Assembly: GCA_000621185.1 (NCBI GenBank)
Contig: KK211221.1
Location: forward strand, 326,632-390,631
Direction of reading: 5' to 3'
Source of the DNA: Franconibacter pulveris DSM 19144
Lineage (GTDB): Bacteria; Pseudomonadota; Gammaproteobacteria; Enterobacterales; Enterobacteriaceae
Length of the DNA stretch: 64,000 nucleotides
Below are positions 38,874-49,136 of the stretch, piece after piece. The first letter of the stretch is position 1, and each line of letters starts with the position of its first letter. The notes beneath the pieces are model-generated. The model ran no database searches. It was not told the origin of the DNA and saw only the letters and a list, made by a program, of their open reading frames with translations. Position numbers and translations under genes: made by a program.

Positions 38874-39624
38874 GTTCAATCACTCCAAAAATCAGATGGT
38901 ACGAGAGCGGGAAACCGCCCGCTCGCTGCGGCCAGGCGAGCGTCAGCCGCTGCAGCTCCCGGCGCGTTAGGGTGCGGTTTTGCCGCCCGTCATGCAGATG
39001 CGTCGCGCCAATGCCTTTGAGCGACCGCATGGCGCTTAAGGCGTCCGGAAAAGTCAGGGTAATGCGCTCCTGAAAGAGCGCCACGCGGCTTTCCGGGCAG
39101 GCGCGGGCTATCGCGTCGGCGGATAAAAAGCGGTTAGCGTGCGGGTTTTCATCCACCGCCCGCCACGCCTGATGCAACTCCGGCAGCGATCCTTCCACCA
39201 GCGTGCTGAAGGCGATGCGCCCGCCGGAGCGGGTTACGCGATAAAGTTCGCCCAGCCCCCGTGAGAGGTTTTCACACCACTGCACCACCAGGTTGCTCCA
39301 GACCAGGTCAAAGCTTTCACTGGCGAAGGGCAGCGCTTCGATATCGCCCTGCGCATAGCGGTGCGCCGTCTGCTGGCGACGCGCCTGCGTCAGCATCTGC
39401 GCACTGAGATCCACCGCCGTCACCTCGCTTCCCAGCTCACGCCAGCGGCGGCTGAACGCGCCGGTGCCGCAGCCTGCGTCAAGCACCTGGGCGAAGGCCG
39501 CGCCCTGCAGGCAGGCCAGCAACCGTTCGCCGCTCAGCCGCTGTAGTTCTGCAAAGCGGTCATAGCTTTGCGCCGCGCGGCCAAAGGCGGCCGCCACGGC
39601 GCGTTTATTCACGGCAGGCGTCAT
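38866..39624 (-). CDS. bioC: BioC, malonyl-ACP O-methyltransferase
   Basis: BioC methylates malonyl-ACP to start pimeloyl synthesis by the fatty-acid enzymes. The 252-residue chain has the SAM motif [13 protein letters not shown] (about 46-58; E. coli has GCGPG) and conserved SNLVVQWC. The ATG at 39624 follows GGAGG with six nt spacing and overlaps the end of bioF by 20 bases; a much longer open frame inside bioF is not real. It is followed by coupled bioD. Confidence 0.94.
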   Translation of the reverse strand: MTPAVNKRAVAAAFGRAAQSYDRFAELQRLSGERLLACLQGAAFAQVLDAGCGTGAFSRRWRELGSEVTAVDLSAQMLTQARRQQTAHRYAQGDIEALPFASESFDLVWSNLVVQWCENLSRGLGELYRVTRSGGRIAFSTLVEGSLPELHQAWRAVDENPHANRFLSADAIARACPESRVALFQERITLTFPDALSAMRSLKGIGATHLHDGRQNRTLTRRELQRLTLAWPQRAGGFPLSYHLIFGVIERD

Positions 39625-40759
39625 AGAGGGCCTCCAGCAAGGCGTCGATATCGTCGTTTTCATGGGCGGCGGTGAGCGTGATGCGCAGCCTGGCGGTCCC
39701 CGCCGGCACCGTAGGCGGACGAATCGCGCTGACCCAGCAGCCGCGTTCCCGTAGCCGCTGCGCCAGCGCCTGGGTGCGAAGGTTATCACCCACAATCAGC
39801 GGCTGGATGGCGGTGGCGGATTCTGCAAGCGTAAGCGGCAGCGCCGCAGCGCCCGTGCGAAAGCGCGTAATGTGATGAGCAAGCCGGCTACGCAGCGCGT
39901 CGCCTTGCTGAATCACGCGCAGCGAAGCATGCAACGCAGCGGCCTGAGCGGGCGGCATGCTGGTGCTGTAGATAAGATGGCGGGCAAACTGCGTCAGGTA
40001 ATCGGCGAGCGAGTGGCTGCACAACACGGCTGCGCCGCTCACGCCAAAAGCCTTGCCGAAAGTGACGATCAGCAGTTCGGGGTGAACCTGGCTTGCAAAG
40101 CAACTGCCGCGCCCGCCTTCGCCCAGCACGCCGATGCCGTGCGCATCGTCCACCATCAGCCAGGCCTTCGCCTCACGGGACGCCTGAGCAAGTTGCGCCA
40201 GCGGCGCGCTGTCGCCATCCATGCTAAAAACCCCTTCCGTCACCACCAGCGTTTGCCCGTCGCACGGTTTCGCCAGCAGATTTCGCAGCGCCCCCGCGTC
40301 GTTGTGCGCGAAACGCCGCAGCCGCGCCGGGCTGAGGCTTGCCGCCTCCAGCAGCGAGGCGTGACTTAAGCGGTCCGCCAGCAGGCGGTCCTCTTTTTGC
40401 ATCAGCGCGCTAATAACCGCCTGATTAGCCGCGAAGCCGGAGATGAACAGCAGCGCCCGGTCGAAACCGAGCCACTGCGCCAGCGCCGCTTCCAGCCCGG
40501 CGTGCTCGCGATGATAGCCGGTCACATGTCCGGAACCGCCGCTCCCCACGCCATAGCGCTCCGCCCCTTGCCGCCAGGCGCGGGTTACGTCCGGGTGCTG
40601 GCTCAGGCCGAGGTAGTCATTGCTGGAAAAATTCCGCCAGCGCTGTTCGCCGCGCACCAGCCAGCGCCCGTTCCCTTGCTCGTTCGGTTCACGGGTGCGA
40701 AAGGCGTGGTTTTCACGCCGCTCGTTTAAGGCGGCGTCGATTCGCGCCTGCCAGCTCAT
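39605..40759 (-). CDS. bioF: BioF, 8-amino-7-oxononanoate synthase
   Basis: This PLP enzyme condenses pimeloyl-ACP with alanine. The 384 residues equal E. coli BioF. The PLP lysine is in [12 protein letters not shown] (about 236), with [11 protein letters not shown] and [15 protein letters not shown] as substrate-binding segments. Its ATG overlaps the bioB stop (ATGA). Confidence 0.96.
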   Translation of the reverse strand: MSWQARIDAALNERRENHAFRTREPNEQGNGRWLVRGEQRWRNFSSNDYLGLSQHPDVTRAWRQGAERYGVGSGGSGHVTGYHREHAGLEAALAQWLGFDRALLFISGFAANQAVISALMQKEDRLLADRLSHASLLEAASLSPARLRRFAHNDAGALRNLLAKPCDGQTLVVTEGVFSMDGDSAPLAQLAQASREAKAWLMVDDAHGIGVLGEGGRGSCFASQVHPELLIVTFGKAFGVSGAAVLCSHSLADYLTQFARHLIYSTSMPPAQAAALHASLRVIQQGDALRSRLAHHITRFRTGAAALPLTLAESATAIQPLIVGDNLRTQALAQRLRERGCWVSAIRPPTVPAGTARLRITLTAAHENDDIDALLEALYDACRE

Positions 40760-41796
40760 ACTGCCGCCGCGTTGTAGTACTGTTGGTTGTCCGCGTCGCG
40801 CAGGGCGTGCTCCAGGCGCTCCTGCTGCTCGTTGTCGCCGGCCAGCACCGCGGTCTGTTGCGGGTTAAGCCCAAGCTTGCGGAAAAGCTGTAAGTCTTTG
40901 TCCTCTTCCGGGTTCGGGGTGGTGAGCAGCTTACAGCCATAAAAAATGGAGTTGGCGCCTGCCATAAAGCACATCGCCTGCGTCTGCTCGCTCATCTGCT
41001 CGCGGCCTGCCGAAAGGCGCACGTAAGAGGTCGGCATCATGATGCGCGCCACGGCGATGGTGCGAATGAAATCGAACGCGTCAACATCCTCGTTGTCGGC
41101 AAGCGGCGTGCCTTTCACCTTCACCAGCATGTTGATTGGCACGCTTTCCGGCGGCGTAGGGAGATTCGCGAGCTGCAGCAGCAGCCCCGCGCGGTCGGTG
41201 ACGGTTTCGCCAAGGCCCACGATGCCGCCGGAGCAGACTTTAATGCCGGCGTCGCGTACTTTGCCGATAGTGTCGAGACGCTCCTGATAGGTGCGGGTGG
41301 TGATAATGTTGCCGTAAAACTCCGGCGAGGTGTCGAGGTTGTGGTTGTAGTAATCCAGCCCCGCCTGGCCCAGACGCTGCGCCTGCGATTCGCTCAGCGT
41401 GCCAAGCGTCATGCAGGTTTCAAGCCCCATCGCTTTAACGCCCTGCACCATTTGCTCCAGGTAAGGCATATCGCGGTCGTTGGGGTTTTTCCACGCCGCG
41501 CCCATGCAAAAGCGCGTGGAGCCTGCGGCTTTCGCTTTGCGGGCGGAGTCCAGCACCTGCTCGACCTCCATCAGCCGCTCCGCTTCCAGGCCGGTTTTGT
41601 AACGCGCGCTCTGCGGGCAGTATTTGCAATCTTCCGGGCAGGCGCCGGTTTTGATGGAAAGGAGCGTGCTGACCTGCACCTGCCGCGGGTCGAAATGCTG
41701 GCGGTGAACCTGCTGCGCGTCGAAGAGCAGCTCCAGCAGCGGTTTTTCAAAAAGGGCGTTAACTTGCGACAAAGTCCAGCGTGCGTGGTGAGCCAT
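40756..41796 (-). CDS. bioB: BioB, biotin synthase (radical SAM)
   Basis: BioB inserts sulfur into dethiobiotin to make biotin. The 346 residues equal E. coli BioB. The radical-SAM cysteines are in CPEDCKYC (Cys53, 57, 60), and the auxiliary cluster ligands lie further along, including MTLGTLSES and [10 protein letters not shown]; the conserved Arg is in YVRLSAGRE. It is first in bioBFCD, with GGAGACG as ribosome-binding site, reading away from the BirA operator. Confidence 0.97.
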   Translation of the reverse strand: MAHHARWTLSQVNALFEKPLLELLFDAQQVHRQHFDPRQVQVSTLLSIKTGACPEDCKYCPQSARYKTGLEAERLMEVEQVLDSARKAKAAGSTRFCMGAAWKNPNDRDMPYLEQMVQGVKAMGLETCMTLGTLSESQAQRLGQAGLDYYNHNLDTSPEFYGNIITTRTYQERLDTIGKVRDAGIKVCSGGIVGLGETVTDRAGLLLQLANLPTPPESVPINMLVKVKGTPLADNEDVDAFDFIRTIAVARIMMPTSYVRLSAGREQMSEQTQAMCFMAGANSIFYGCKLLTTPNPEEDKDLQLFRKLGLNPQQTAVLAGDNEQQERLEHALRDADNQQYYNAAAV

Positions 41797-41840
41797 CGGG
41801 GCGTCTCCAAAGTTTTTTTTCGTTGGGGTTATAGATATAC

Positions 41841-41874
41841 TTGTAAACCTAAATCTTTTTAATTTGGTTTACAA
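41841..41874. promoter_or_regulatory. BirA operator between bioA and bioB
   Basis: TTGTAAACC at 41841-41849 and GGTTTACAA at 41866-41874 form a perfect dyad with a 16-bp spacer. This is the biotin operator of enterobacteria, where biotinoyl-AMP-BirA represses both divergent promoters. It ends only eight bases before the bioA start codon. Confidence 0.95.
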
Positions 41875-41882
41875 TAGCACTT

Positions 41883-43172
41883 ATGACCCCTGACGATCTC
41901 GCCTTCGACCAGCGACATATCTGGCACCCCTACACCTCCATGAGCGCCCCGCTGCCCGTCTATCCGGTCACGTCCGCCGAAGGCTGCGAGCTGCGTCTCG
42001 CCAGCGGCGAAAGGCTGGTGGACGGCATGTCTTCCTGGTGGGCGGCCATTCATGGCTATAACCATCCGCGCCTTAACGCGGCGCTTAAACGTCAGATTGA
42101 CGCCGTTTCACACGTGATGTTCGGCGGCATTACTCACCCCGCCGCCATAGCGCTCTGCCGTAAACTGGTGGCAATGACTCCGCAGGCGCTGGAGTGCGTG
42201 TTTCTGGCGGATTCCGGCTCGGTGGCGGTGGAAGTGGCGATGAAAATGGCGTTGCAGTACTGGCAGGCGAAAGGCGAGCCGCGTCAGCGCTTTCTCACCT
42301 TTCGCAACGGCTACCACGGCGATACGTTCGGCGCGATGTCGGTCTGCGACCCGGACAACTCCATGCACAGCCTGTGGAAGGGATATCTGCCGGAAAACCT
42401 CTTCGCGCCCGCGCCGCAAAGCCGCTTCGACGGCGAATGGGATGAGCGCGACCTGGCGCCTTTTGCCCGCCTGCTGGCGGCGCATCGTCACGAGATTGCG
42501 GCCGTGATTCTGGAGCCTATCGTGCAGGGCGCAGGCGGCATGCGCATTTATCATCCGGAATGGCTTAAGCGCATCCGCAAGATGTGCGACCGCGAGGGCA
42601 TTCTGCTGATCGCCGATGAGATAGCCACCGGCTTTGGCCGCACCGGCAAACTCTTCGCCTGCGAACATGCGGGCATGACTCCGGATATTCTCTGCCTTGG
42701 CAAAGCGCTGACCGGCGGCGCCATGACCCTTTCAGCGACGCTTACCACTCGCCATGTCGCCGAAACCATCAGCAATGGCGAAGCAGGCTGCTTTATGCAC
42801 GGCCCGACGTTCATGGGCAACCCGCTCGCCTGCGCCGTGGCCGCAGAGAGCCTGGCGCTGCTCGAAGAAGGGAACTGGCGCACGCAGGTCGCCGCCATTG
42901 AGCGACAGCTGCGCGAAGAATTAACCCCGTGCCGCGACGAGCCGGGGGTGGCGGACGTTCGCGTGCTGGGCGCTATCGGCGTGGTAGAAACCCGCCAGCC
43001 GGTAGAAATGGCGGCGCTGCAGCGCTTTTTCGTTGAGCAAGGGGTCTGGATACGTCCCTTCGGCCGCCTGATTTACCTGATGCCGCCTTATATCATCACG
43101 CCGGAACAGCTCACGAAGCTCACCCGGGCGGTGCGCGAAGCGGTAAAAAACCCGGCGTTTTTCAGAGCGTGA
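41883..43172 (+). CDS. bioA: BioA, DAPA aminotransferase
   Basis: BioA uses S-adenosylmethionine as amino donor to convert KAPA to 7,8-diaminopelargonate. The 429 residues equal E. coli BioA; the PLP lysine is in [10 protein letters not shown] (about 274), preceded by [13 protein letters not shown]. The start ATG is eight bases after the BirA operator and has no clear ribosome-binding site, so translation is probably weak. Confidence 0.97.
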   Translation: MTPDDLAFDQRHIWHPYTSMSAPLPVYPVTSAEGCELRLASGERLVDGMSSWWAAIHGYNHPRLNAALKRQIDAVSHVMFGGITHPAAIALCRKLVAMTPQALECVFLADSGSVAVEVAMKMALQYWQAKGEPRQRFLTFRNGYHGDTFGAMSVCDPDNSMHSLWKGYLPENLFAPAPQSRFDGEWDERDLAPFARLLAAHRHEIAAVILEPIVQGAGGMRIYHPEWLKRIRKMCDREGILLIADEIATGFGRTGKLFACEHAGMTPDILCLGKALTGGAMTLSATLTTRHVAETISNGEAGCFMHGPTFMGNPLACAVAAESLALLEEGNWRTQVAAIERQLREELTPCRDEPGVADVRVLGAIGVVETRQPVEMAALQRFFVEQGVWIRPFGRLIYLMPPYIITPEQLTKLTRAVREAVKNPAFFRA

Positions 43173-43250
43173 TCCTGCCGCCGCGCCCGGCGGCCGGGAG
43201 CGTGATGCACTACACTTCAGGGATTTGAAGCAGAAAACCAGGAGGAGACG

Positions 43251-43931
43251 ATGAAGATTCTGATGGTGCTGACCTCTCACGACAGGCTTGGCGATACCGG
43301 CAAAAAAACGGGCTTCTGGCTCGAGGAGTTTGCCGCGCCCTGGTACGTTTTTCATGATGCGGGCGTGGAGGTGACTGTCGCCTCGCCGAAAGGCGGCCAG
43401 CCGCCGCTTGACCCGAAAAGCGACGAACCGGATGCCCAGACCGAAGCCACCGATCGCTTCCGTAAGGATAAAACCGCACAGGATGCCCTCGCTAACACGC
43501 TGAAACTCGAGGATATTAACGCCGACGATTATGACGCGATTTTCTTCCCCGGCGGTCACGGCCCGCTCTGGGATCTGGCAGACCATCCTGTATCCATCGC
43601 GCTGATTGAGCATTACTGGGCCAGCGGCAAGCCGGTGGCGGCAGTCTGCCATGCGCCCGGCGTGCTGCGTTACGCCAAAAAACCGGACGGCTCGCCGCTG
43701 GTTGAAGGCAAGCGCGTAACCGGTTTTACCAACAGCGAAGAAGAGGCGGTGGGCTTAACTAACGTGGTGCCGTTCCTGGTGGAAGATGCGCTGAAAGAAA
43801 AAGGCGGGCAGTTTGAACGCACCGGAGACTGGGGCGAGTACGCGGTAACCGACGGCCATCTCGTTACCGGACAGAATCCAGCCTCGTCCGCGGCGACTGC
43901 CCAGGAGTTACTCAAGCTGTTGGATCTCTGA
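43251..43931 (+). CDS. DJ-1/PfpI superfamily protein (Hsp31-like, type 1 glutamine amidotransferase fold)
   Basis: The 226-residue protein has the class I glutamine-amidotransferase-like fold with the nucleophile elbow AVCHAPG (Cys about 127, followed by His). The N-terminal KKTGFWLEEFAAPW carries the conserved Glu, and FPGGHGPLWD completes the site. This pattern fits YDR533C/Hsp31-type proteins, known as glutathione-independent glyoxalases or chaperones; the substrate here is unproven. AGGAGGAG precedes the ATG. ybhB follows 12 bases later, so the two are probably co-transcribed. E. coli K-12 lacks it at this place. Confidence 0.88.
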   Translation: MKILMVLTSHDRLGDTGKKTGFWLEEFAAPWYVFHDAGVEVTVASPKGGQPPLDPKSDEPDAQTEATDRFRKDKTAQDALANTLKLEDINADDYDAIFFPGGHGPLWDLADHPVSIALIEHYWASGKPVAAVCHAPGVLRYAKKPDGSPLVEGKRVTGFTNSEEEAVGLTNVVPFLVEDALKEKGGQFERTGDWGEYAVTDGHLVTGQNPASSAATAQELLKLLDL

Positions 43932-43943
43932 ACAGGAGCAACA

Positions 43944-44420
43944 ATGAAGTTAATCAGCCACGATATCAAAGAGGGCGAAAAGCTGCCGGCCCGCCATGTC
44001 TTTAACGGCATGGGTTATGAAGGCGACAATATCTCCCCGCACCTGGCGTGGGACGAGGTGCCGCCAGGCACCAAAAGCTTTGTCGTCACCTGCTACGACC
44101 CGGACGCCCCTACCGGCTCCGGCTGGTGGCACTGGGTGGTGGCGAATCTGCCCGCCGATACCCGCGTGCTGCCGCAGGGCTCCGGCTCCGGCCAGGCGGA
44201 GCTGCCGGACGGCGCCATTCAGACGCTGACCGATTTTGGCAACACGGGCTACGGCGGCGCGGCGCCGCCGAAAGGCGAATCGCACCGCTATATCTTCACC
44301 GTTCACGCGCTTGACGTAGAACGCATCGAGGTGGATGAAAACGCCAGCGGCGCGATGGTCGGTTTTAATGTGCATTTCCACCGACTTGCCAGCGCCTCCC
44401 TTACCGCCCTCTATATCTGA
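43944..44420 (+). CDS. ybhB: YbhB, PEBP/Raf-kinase-inhibitor-like protein
   Basis: The 158 residues match E. coli YbhB. The phosphatidylethanolamine-binding-protein signature is present: TCYDPDAPTGSGWWHWVVAN (about 51-70) and GESHRYIFTVHAL, forming the anion-binding pocket. No signal peptide is seen, so it is cytoplasmic. Its function is unknown. It appears to share a transcript with the upstream PfpI-like gene and ends at a terminator. Confidence 0.94.
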   Translation: MKLISHDIKEGEKLPARHVFNGMGYEGDNISPHLAWDEVPPGTKSFVVTCYDPDAPTGSGWWHWVVANLPADTRVLPQGSGSGQAELPDGAIQTLTDFGNTGYGGAAPPKGESHRYIFTVHALDVERIEVDENASGAMVGFNVHFHRLASASLTALYI

Positions 44421-44428
44421 TCCGATTT

Positions 44429-44454
44429 AAAGCCGATTATCACAATCGGCTTTT
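44429..44454 (+). terminator. ybhB terminator
   Basis: AAAGCCGATT / AATCGGCTTTT with an ATCAC loop, nine nt after ybhB. Confidence 0.85.
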
Positions 44455-44531
44455 CGTTTCGCTCAACTTAGTATAAAAATGCAGGCTTTCGTGGATATCC
44501 TCTTTTTACATTGCTAAGCAAGGAGCAACCC

Positions 44532-45842
44532 TTGAACACATTTTCGGTTTCCCGTCTGGCGCTGGCGCTCGCTTTTGGCGTGACACTGAGTGCATGCAGC
44601 TCAACGCCGCCGGACCAGCGTCCCTCTGAGCAGGCCGCCCCTGGCACCGCGTCCCGTCCTGTGCTTTCGGCTGACGAAGCGAAAAACTTCACCCCGGCGC
44701 GCTATTTCGCCGCGCTCGATCCGAATGCGGCCGCGTGGTCCCCTTCCGCTATCCGTCTGCCGCAGCAGCCCGATTTCGTGGTCGGCCCGGCGGGTACCCA
44801 GGGCGTGACCCACACCAGCATCCAGGCGGCGGTTGACGCGGCGATTGTTCGCCACTCCACCAGCCGTCAGTATATCGCCGTCATGCCGGGAACCTATGAA
44901 GGCACCGTTTATGTGCCGGCCGCTTCCGGCAGCGTGACGATTTACGGCACCGGCGAGAAACCGATCGATGTGAAAATTGGCCTGGCGCTGGATTCTGAAA
45001 TGGACGCCAATACCTGGCGCCACACCGTTAACCCGTCGGGCAAATACATGCCGGGCAAACCGGCCTGGTATATGTTTGATAACTGCCAGAATCGCCGCTC
45101 CGGCGCTGTCGGCGTGATGTGCTCCGCCGTAGTCTGGTCGCAGAACAATGGTCTGCAGTTGCAGAACCTGACCATTGAGAACAACCTTGGCGACAGCGTG
45201 GACGCGGGCAACCATCAGGCGGTGGCGCTGCGCAGCGACGGCGATCGCGTGCAGATTGACAAGGTGAACATTCTGGGCCGCCAGAACACCTTCCTCGTGA
45301 CTAACAGCGACGTGCAGAACCGCTTCCTGACTAACCGCCTGACCCGCACTCAGGTTACCAACAGCTATATCGAAGGCGATGTGGATGTGGTGGCTGGCCG
45401 CGGCGCGGTAGTGTTTGATAATACCGAGTTCCGTCTGGTGAATTCCCGCAATCCGCAGGAAGGCTATGTGTTCGCGCCGGCGACGCAGCCGAACCTGTTC
45501 TACGGCTTCCTCGCGGTAAACAGCCGCTTCAGCGCTTCCGGCAACGGCGTAGCGCAGCTTGGCCGCGCATGGGATCTTGAAGCGGGCGAAGGCGGTTACA
45601 CGCCGGGCCAGACCGCTAACGGCCAGGTCGTTATTCGCGACAGCGTCATCAACGAAGGCTTTAATGTGGCGAAACCGTGGGGCGACGCGCTCGGCTCTAA
45701 GCGTCCGTTCACCGGCAACACCGGCACGGCGGACGATAAAGGCAACGTGCAGCGCGACCTTAACGACGCGAACGCCAACCGCATGTGGGAGTTTAACAAC
45801 CGCGGCGTAGGCAGCCAGGTGGTGGCTGAGCCTAAAAAGTAA
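44532..45842 (+). CDS. ybhC: YbhC, outer-membrane lipoprotein, pectinesterase-fold acyl-CoA thioesterase
   Basis: This 436-residue lipoprotein has a lipobox LSAC (Cys22) after a signal sequence and a right-handed beta-helix of the pectin methylesterase family. The active-site-like segments are GDSVDAGNHQAVALR, SYIEGDVDVVAGRGAV and FDNTEF. E. coli YbhC is an outer-membrane protein with thioesterase activity reported, and is not known to act on pectin. The start is TTG, fixed by AGGAG six nt upstream and by the lipoprotein signal. A short Gly-rich insertion (GEGGYTPGQ) makes it longer than the 427-residue E. coli protein. Confidence 0.92.
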   Translation: MNTFSVSRLALALAFGVTLSACSSTPPDQRPSEQAAPGTASRPVLSADEAKNFTPARYFAALDPNAAAWSPSAIRLPQQPDFVVGPAGTQGVTHTSIQAAVDAAIVRHSTSRQYIAVMPGTYEGTVYVPAASGSVTIYGTGEKPIDVKIGLALDSEMDANTWRHTVNPSGKYMPGKPAWYMFDNCQNRRSGAVGVMCSAVVWSQNNGLQLQNLTIENNLGDSVDAGNHQAVALRSDGDRVQIDKVNILGRQNTFLVTNSDVQNRFLTNRLTRTQVTNSYIEGDVDVVAGRGAVVFDNTEFRLVNSRNPQEGYVFAPATQPNLFYGFLAVNSRFSASGNGVAQLGRAWDLEAGEGGYTPGQTANGQVVIRDSVINEGFNVAKPWGDALGSKRPFTGNTGTADDKGNVQRDLNDANANRMWEFNNRGVGSQVVAEPKK

Positions 45843-45863
45843 TCGGCCTGAAAGCCGGTAAAG

Positions 45864-45888
45864 AAAGGGGGAGTTATCCCCCTTTTTT
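45864..45888 (+). terminator. ybhC terminator
   Basis: AAAGGGGGA / TCCCCCTTTTTT with a GTTA loop, 21 nt after ybhC. Confidence 0.9.
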
Positions 45889-46070
45889 GTTGCGACCTGT
45901 TGCGTTATCACAGAGCCTGCATTAGCCGTTGCAGGAAGCGGAGTGTTTATGTCACGCCGCCTGCACGCGACGCCCTTAACACGCACACTTCTGATGGCGC
46001 GCCCCGGCTCGCTGTCGCCAATGACAATGCTAAGATTCAGGCATGTCAGGCGGTACACCCTCCGCCCAAT

Positions 46071-46099
46071 AAAAAACCTCGCCGCGGCGAGGTTTTTTT
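46071..46099. terminator. pgl terminator (bidirectional)
   Basis: AAAAAACCTCGCCG / CGGCGAGGTTTTTTT, a perfect stem adjoining the pgl stop. The 180 bp between it and the ybhC terminator hold no convincing gene. Confidence 0.9.
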
Positions 46100-46100
46100 A

Positions 46101-47102
46101 TTACGCCTCCTGGACGTTAATCGTCACCCACATTGGCCCCTGGCCTACGGCGTAACGCGCTTTTTCCTGCAACAGCCCCTGCGGCTCTTCAATGGCGTAG
46201 AGCGCGATATGGTGCGATTTCTGTCCGGCGGCAATCAGGTATTTACCGCTGTGGTCGATGTTGAAGCCGCGCGGCTGGGTTTCGGTCGGCTGATGCCCTT
46301 CCACCGCCAGCACGCTGCCATCCTCCGACACGCTGAAAATGGTCAATACGCTTGCGGTGCGATCGCAGGCGTAAAGATGGCGTCCGTCCGGCGTAAGGTG
46401 AATATCCGCCGCCCAGCGGGTATCGGCGAAACCGGCAGGCATCATATCCAGCGTCTGCACGCACTCAATGTTGCCGTGCGGGTCGTTCAGCGCCCAGACG
46501 TCCACGGAGCTGTTCAGCTCGTTAACGCAGTAGGCAAATTTACGGTTCGGATGGAACACCATGTGGCGCGGGCCAGCCCCTTCCACGGTGGTGACTTCCG
46601 CCGGGGTTTGCGCGACCAGCTTGCCATCGTCGCTGAGCGTAAACAGGCAGATGCGATCCTGCTTAAGCGCTGGCACCCACAGCGTGCGGTTATCCGGCGA
46701 GATGTTGGCGGAGTGGCAGCCCTCCAGCCCGTCGGCCACGTCGGCCACTTCACCTGGCAGGCCGTCGTTTAAGCGGATCACCGCAACGTTGCCTGCGTTA
46801 TAGGAGGCGCTGAACAGGTAGCGCCCGCTATGATCGGTAGAGATATGGGTCGGGCTGCCCGGCAGCGCCGATTCGCCCGCCTCGCTCAGCGTGCCGTCGT
46901 GCGCCGCGATGCGGTAGGCGATAACGCGAAACTCAGGGCGTACGCCGACATAAAGAAAACGCTTATCGGGGCTGATTACCATCGGCTGCACCTGGCCTGG
47001 GGCGTCCACCACTTGCAACAGCGTAAGATCCCCTTCGGGGTTAAGTCGCCAGACGTGGATTTGCTGGCTTTCCGGGCTGGCGGTATAAACGGTCTGTTTC
47101 AT
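46101..47102 (-). CDS. pgl: Pgl, 6-phosphogluconolactonase
   Basis: This cytosolic seven-bladed beta-propeller lactonase hydrolyses 6-phosphogluconolactone in the pentose phosphate pathway. The 333-residue chain matches E. coli Pgl/YbhE (331), with blade motifs such as [35 protein letters not shown] and [12 protein letters not shown]. The start at 47102 follows AAAGGAG; a 13-codon upstream extension has no support. It diverges from ybhA. Confidence 0.95.
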   Translation of the reverse strand: MKQTVYTASPESQQIHVWRLNPEGDLTLLQVVDAPGQVQPMVISPDKRFLYVGVRPEFRVIAYRIAAHDGTLSEAGESALPGSPTHISTDHSGRYLFSASYNAGNVAVIRLNDGLPGEVADVADGLEGCHSANISPDNRTLWVPALKQDRICLFTLSDDGKLVAQTPAEVTTVEGAGPRHMVFHPNRKFAYCVNELNSSVDVWALNDPHGNIECVQTLDMMPAGFADTRWAADIHLTPDGRHLYACDRTASVLTIFSVSEDGSVLAVEGHQPTETQPRGFNIDHSGKYLIAAGQKSHHIALYAIEEPQGLLQEKARYAVGQGPMWVTINVQEA

Positions 47103-47257
47103 GAATACTCCTTTCCTCACTGCAACTTGAAGGTCTGCCACAAAGGGTAGCGTGTTTTAGCAAGCGATGCCGAAACGCGCCGCAGGGTTTCGCCCGCTGC
47201 GGCTTGCGGTGTACCATCAGGAAAACCTGTATGATTCGACAACCTCTGGAAACGTAA

Positions 47258-48076
47258 ATGACGTACCGTGTAATTGCCCTGGATCTGGACGGCACCCTGC
47301 TGACCGCGCAAAAAACGCTGCTGCCGCAGTCGCTCGAGGCGCTTAAGCGCGCACAGGAAGCGGGTTATCAACTGCTTATCGTCACTGGCCGCCATCACAT
47401 CGCCATTCATCCTTTTTATCAGGCGCTGGCGCTGGATACACCTGCAATTTGTTGTAATGGCGCTTATTTGTATGATTATCCAGCGAAAAAGGTGCTGTCG
47501 GCCACGCCGCTGGCGCCGGAAAAAGCGTTGCGTTTAATTGATTTGCTGGATGAGCACCACATTAACGGCCTGATGTACGTGGATGACGCCATGCTCTATG
47601 AAAATCCGATGGGCCATGTCATGCGCACCGAAAACTGGGCGAAGAGCCTGCCGGAACACCAGCGCCCGGTCTTTCGCCAGGTGCCCTCGCTGCGCGAGGC
47701 GGCAACGCAAGTGGATGCCATCTGGAAGTTTGCGCTGACGGACGGTGATATTCCGCGCCTGCAAACGTTCGCCCTGACGGTGGAGAAAGAGCTGGGCGTG
47801 GAGTGCGAATGGTCATGGCACGATCAGGTGGACGTGTCGGCGCGCGGCAACAGCAAAGGAGCGCGCCTTGCAGAATGGGTCGCCTCACAGGGTCTGAGCA
47901 TGGACCAGGTGGTGGCTTTCGGCGACAACCACAACGACATCAGCATGCTCAAAGCGGCGGGGCTGAGCTTCGCCATGGGCAATGCGGATGATGTGGTGAA
48001 GGCGAGCGCCAGCCGCGTTATCGGCCCGAATACCGAGCCGAGCATCGCCCAGGCCATCTATCAGCACCTGCTCTGA
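47258..48076 (+). CDS. ybhA: YbhA, HAD-family phosphatase (Cof type)
   Basis: The 272 residues equal E. coli YbhA, reported to dephosphorylate pyridoxal phosphate and some sugar phosphates. The HAD motifs are DLDGTLL (about 9-15), VTGRHH, and GDNHNDISML near the C-terminus; the C2 cap lies between. It converges on modC with no intergenic base, and no terminator separates them. Confidence 0.95.
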   Translation: MTYRVIALDLDGTLLTAQKTLLPQSLEALKRAQEAGYQLLIVTGRHHIAIHPFYQALALDTPAICCNGAYLYDYPAKKVLSATPLAPEKALRLIDLLDEHHINGLMYVDDAMLYENPMGHVMRTENWAKSLPEHQRPVFRQVPSLREAATQVDAIWKFALTDGDIPRLQTFALTVEKELGVECEWSWHDQVDVSARGNSKGARLAEWVASQGLSMDQVVAFGDNHNDISMLKAAGLSFAMGNADDVVKASASRVIGPNTEPSIAQAIYQHLL

Positions 48077-49135
48077 TCAGGTCGTTATCGACACGCTTTT
48101 GATCTGCGCGTAAAGCCACAGGCCTGGCTTGATGGCAAGCTCGTCCCGCGCCCACGGGCTGATGCGCGCCCAGAGCGTGCGCGAGCCGACCTCCAGTTGC
48201 ACTTCCACCTGGCCGTCGTCGTCATAGCATTGCGCCACTTTCGCCCGCAGCACGTTGCGAATGCTGCTGTGCGGCGAAGGCTGCAGCACCAGCGACACAT
48301 CGGAAGCCTGAATGCGGATGCGCAGCGCCGTCTGCAGCGGCTTATCGATACGGTTAACCCACAGGTGCTGATCGCCCAGCGCCAGCGCTGTCATAGCGTA
48401 GTGCGGATGCTGTTCCAGCACCGTAACTTTCAACACGCTGCTCTGCTGCTCTTTCGGCAGCCACGGGTTCATCACCCGGCTGCCCCAGACCTGTTCCAGA
48501 TTGCCAAACGCTTTAACCTCGCCGTTATCCAGCACCAGCACTTTGTCCGCCAGATGAAGAATTTCCTCCAGCGAATGGCTGACGTAGAGCATCGGCGTGT
48601 TGACTTCGCGAGCGAGGCGTTGCAGGTAAGGCAGCAGTTCGCGCTTGCGCGGGATATCGAGCGAGGCCAGCGGCTCGTCGAGCAGCAGTAATTCCGGCGC
48701 GGTCAACAGCGCCCTGCCGATAGCCACCCGCTGCTTTTCGCCGCCCGACAGGCTGGCGGGAAAACGATCCAGCAACGGCTCAATGCCCAGCAGCGCCACC
48801 AGCTTGTCATACTGCCCCGCCATGCTTTTCGCCATGCCATATTTCAGGTTGCCGCTGACCCGATAGTGAGGAAAGAGCCGGGCATCCTGAAAGACGTAAC
48901 CGATTCGCCGCTTTTCCGGCGGCAGGAAAATGTCTTGCGCCGCGTCGCTCAGCACGCGGTCATTAAGCGTGATACGCCCCTGCTCCGGCCGCGTCAGGCC
49001 GCTGATGGCGTTGATGAGCGACGTCTTGCCTGCGCCCGAGACGCCAAATATCGCCGTAATGCCGCTGCCCGGGAGCGTTTCGTTGAGGGTTAAGCGGTGG
49101 TCGCCAAGCGTCTGGGTAAAGTTAAGCTCCAGCAT
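48077..49135 (-). CDS. modC: ModC, molybdate ABC transporter ATPase
   Basis: This ATPase drives molybdate import. The 352-residue chain has Walker [11 protein letters not shown] (about 31-40), signature LSGGEKQR, Walker [13 protein letters not shown], and a C-terminal Mop/TOBE molybdate-binding domain (about 290-352) ending [10 protein letters not shown]. The start at 49135 gives MLELNFTQT as in E. coli; a longer open frame extends into modB but is not used. It starts one base after the modB stop. Confidence 0.96.
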   Translation of the reverse strand: MLELNFTQTLGDHRLTLNETLPGSGITAIFGVSGAGKTSLINAISGLTRPEQGRITLNDRVLSDAAQDIFLPPEKRRIGYVFQDARLFPHYRVSGNLKYGMAKSMAGQYDKLVALLGIEPLLDRFPASLSGGEKQRVAIGRALLTAPELLLLDEPLASLDIPRKRELLPYLQRLAREVNTPMLYVSHSLEEILHLADKVLVLDNGEVKAFGNLEQVWGSRVMNPWLPKEQQSSVLKVTVLEQHPHYAMTALALGDQHLWVNRIDKPLQTALRIRIQASDVSLVLQPSPHSSIRNVLRAKVAQCYDDDGQVEVQLEVGSRTLWARISPWARDELAIKPGLWLYAQIKSVSITT

Positions 49136-49136
49136 T

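Noticed and set aside
45943..46155. 70-codon plus-strand frame between ybhC and pgl, preceded by GGAGTG
   Set aside because: It runs through the pgl terminator and into the pgl 3' end; the composition is not protein-like and no homologue is recognised.
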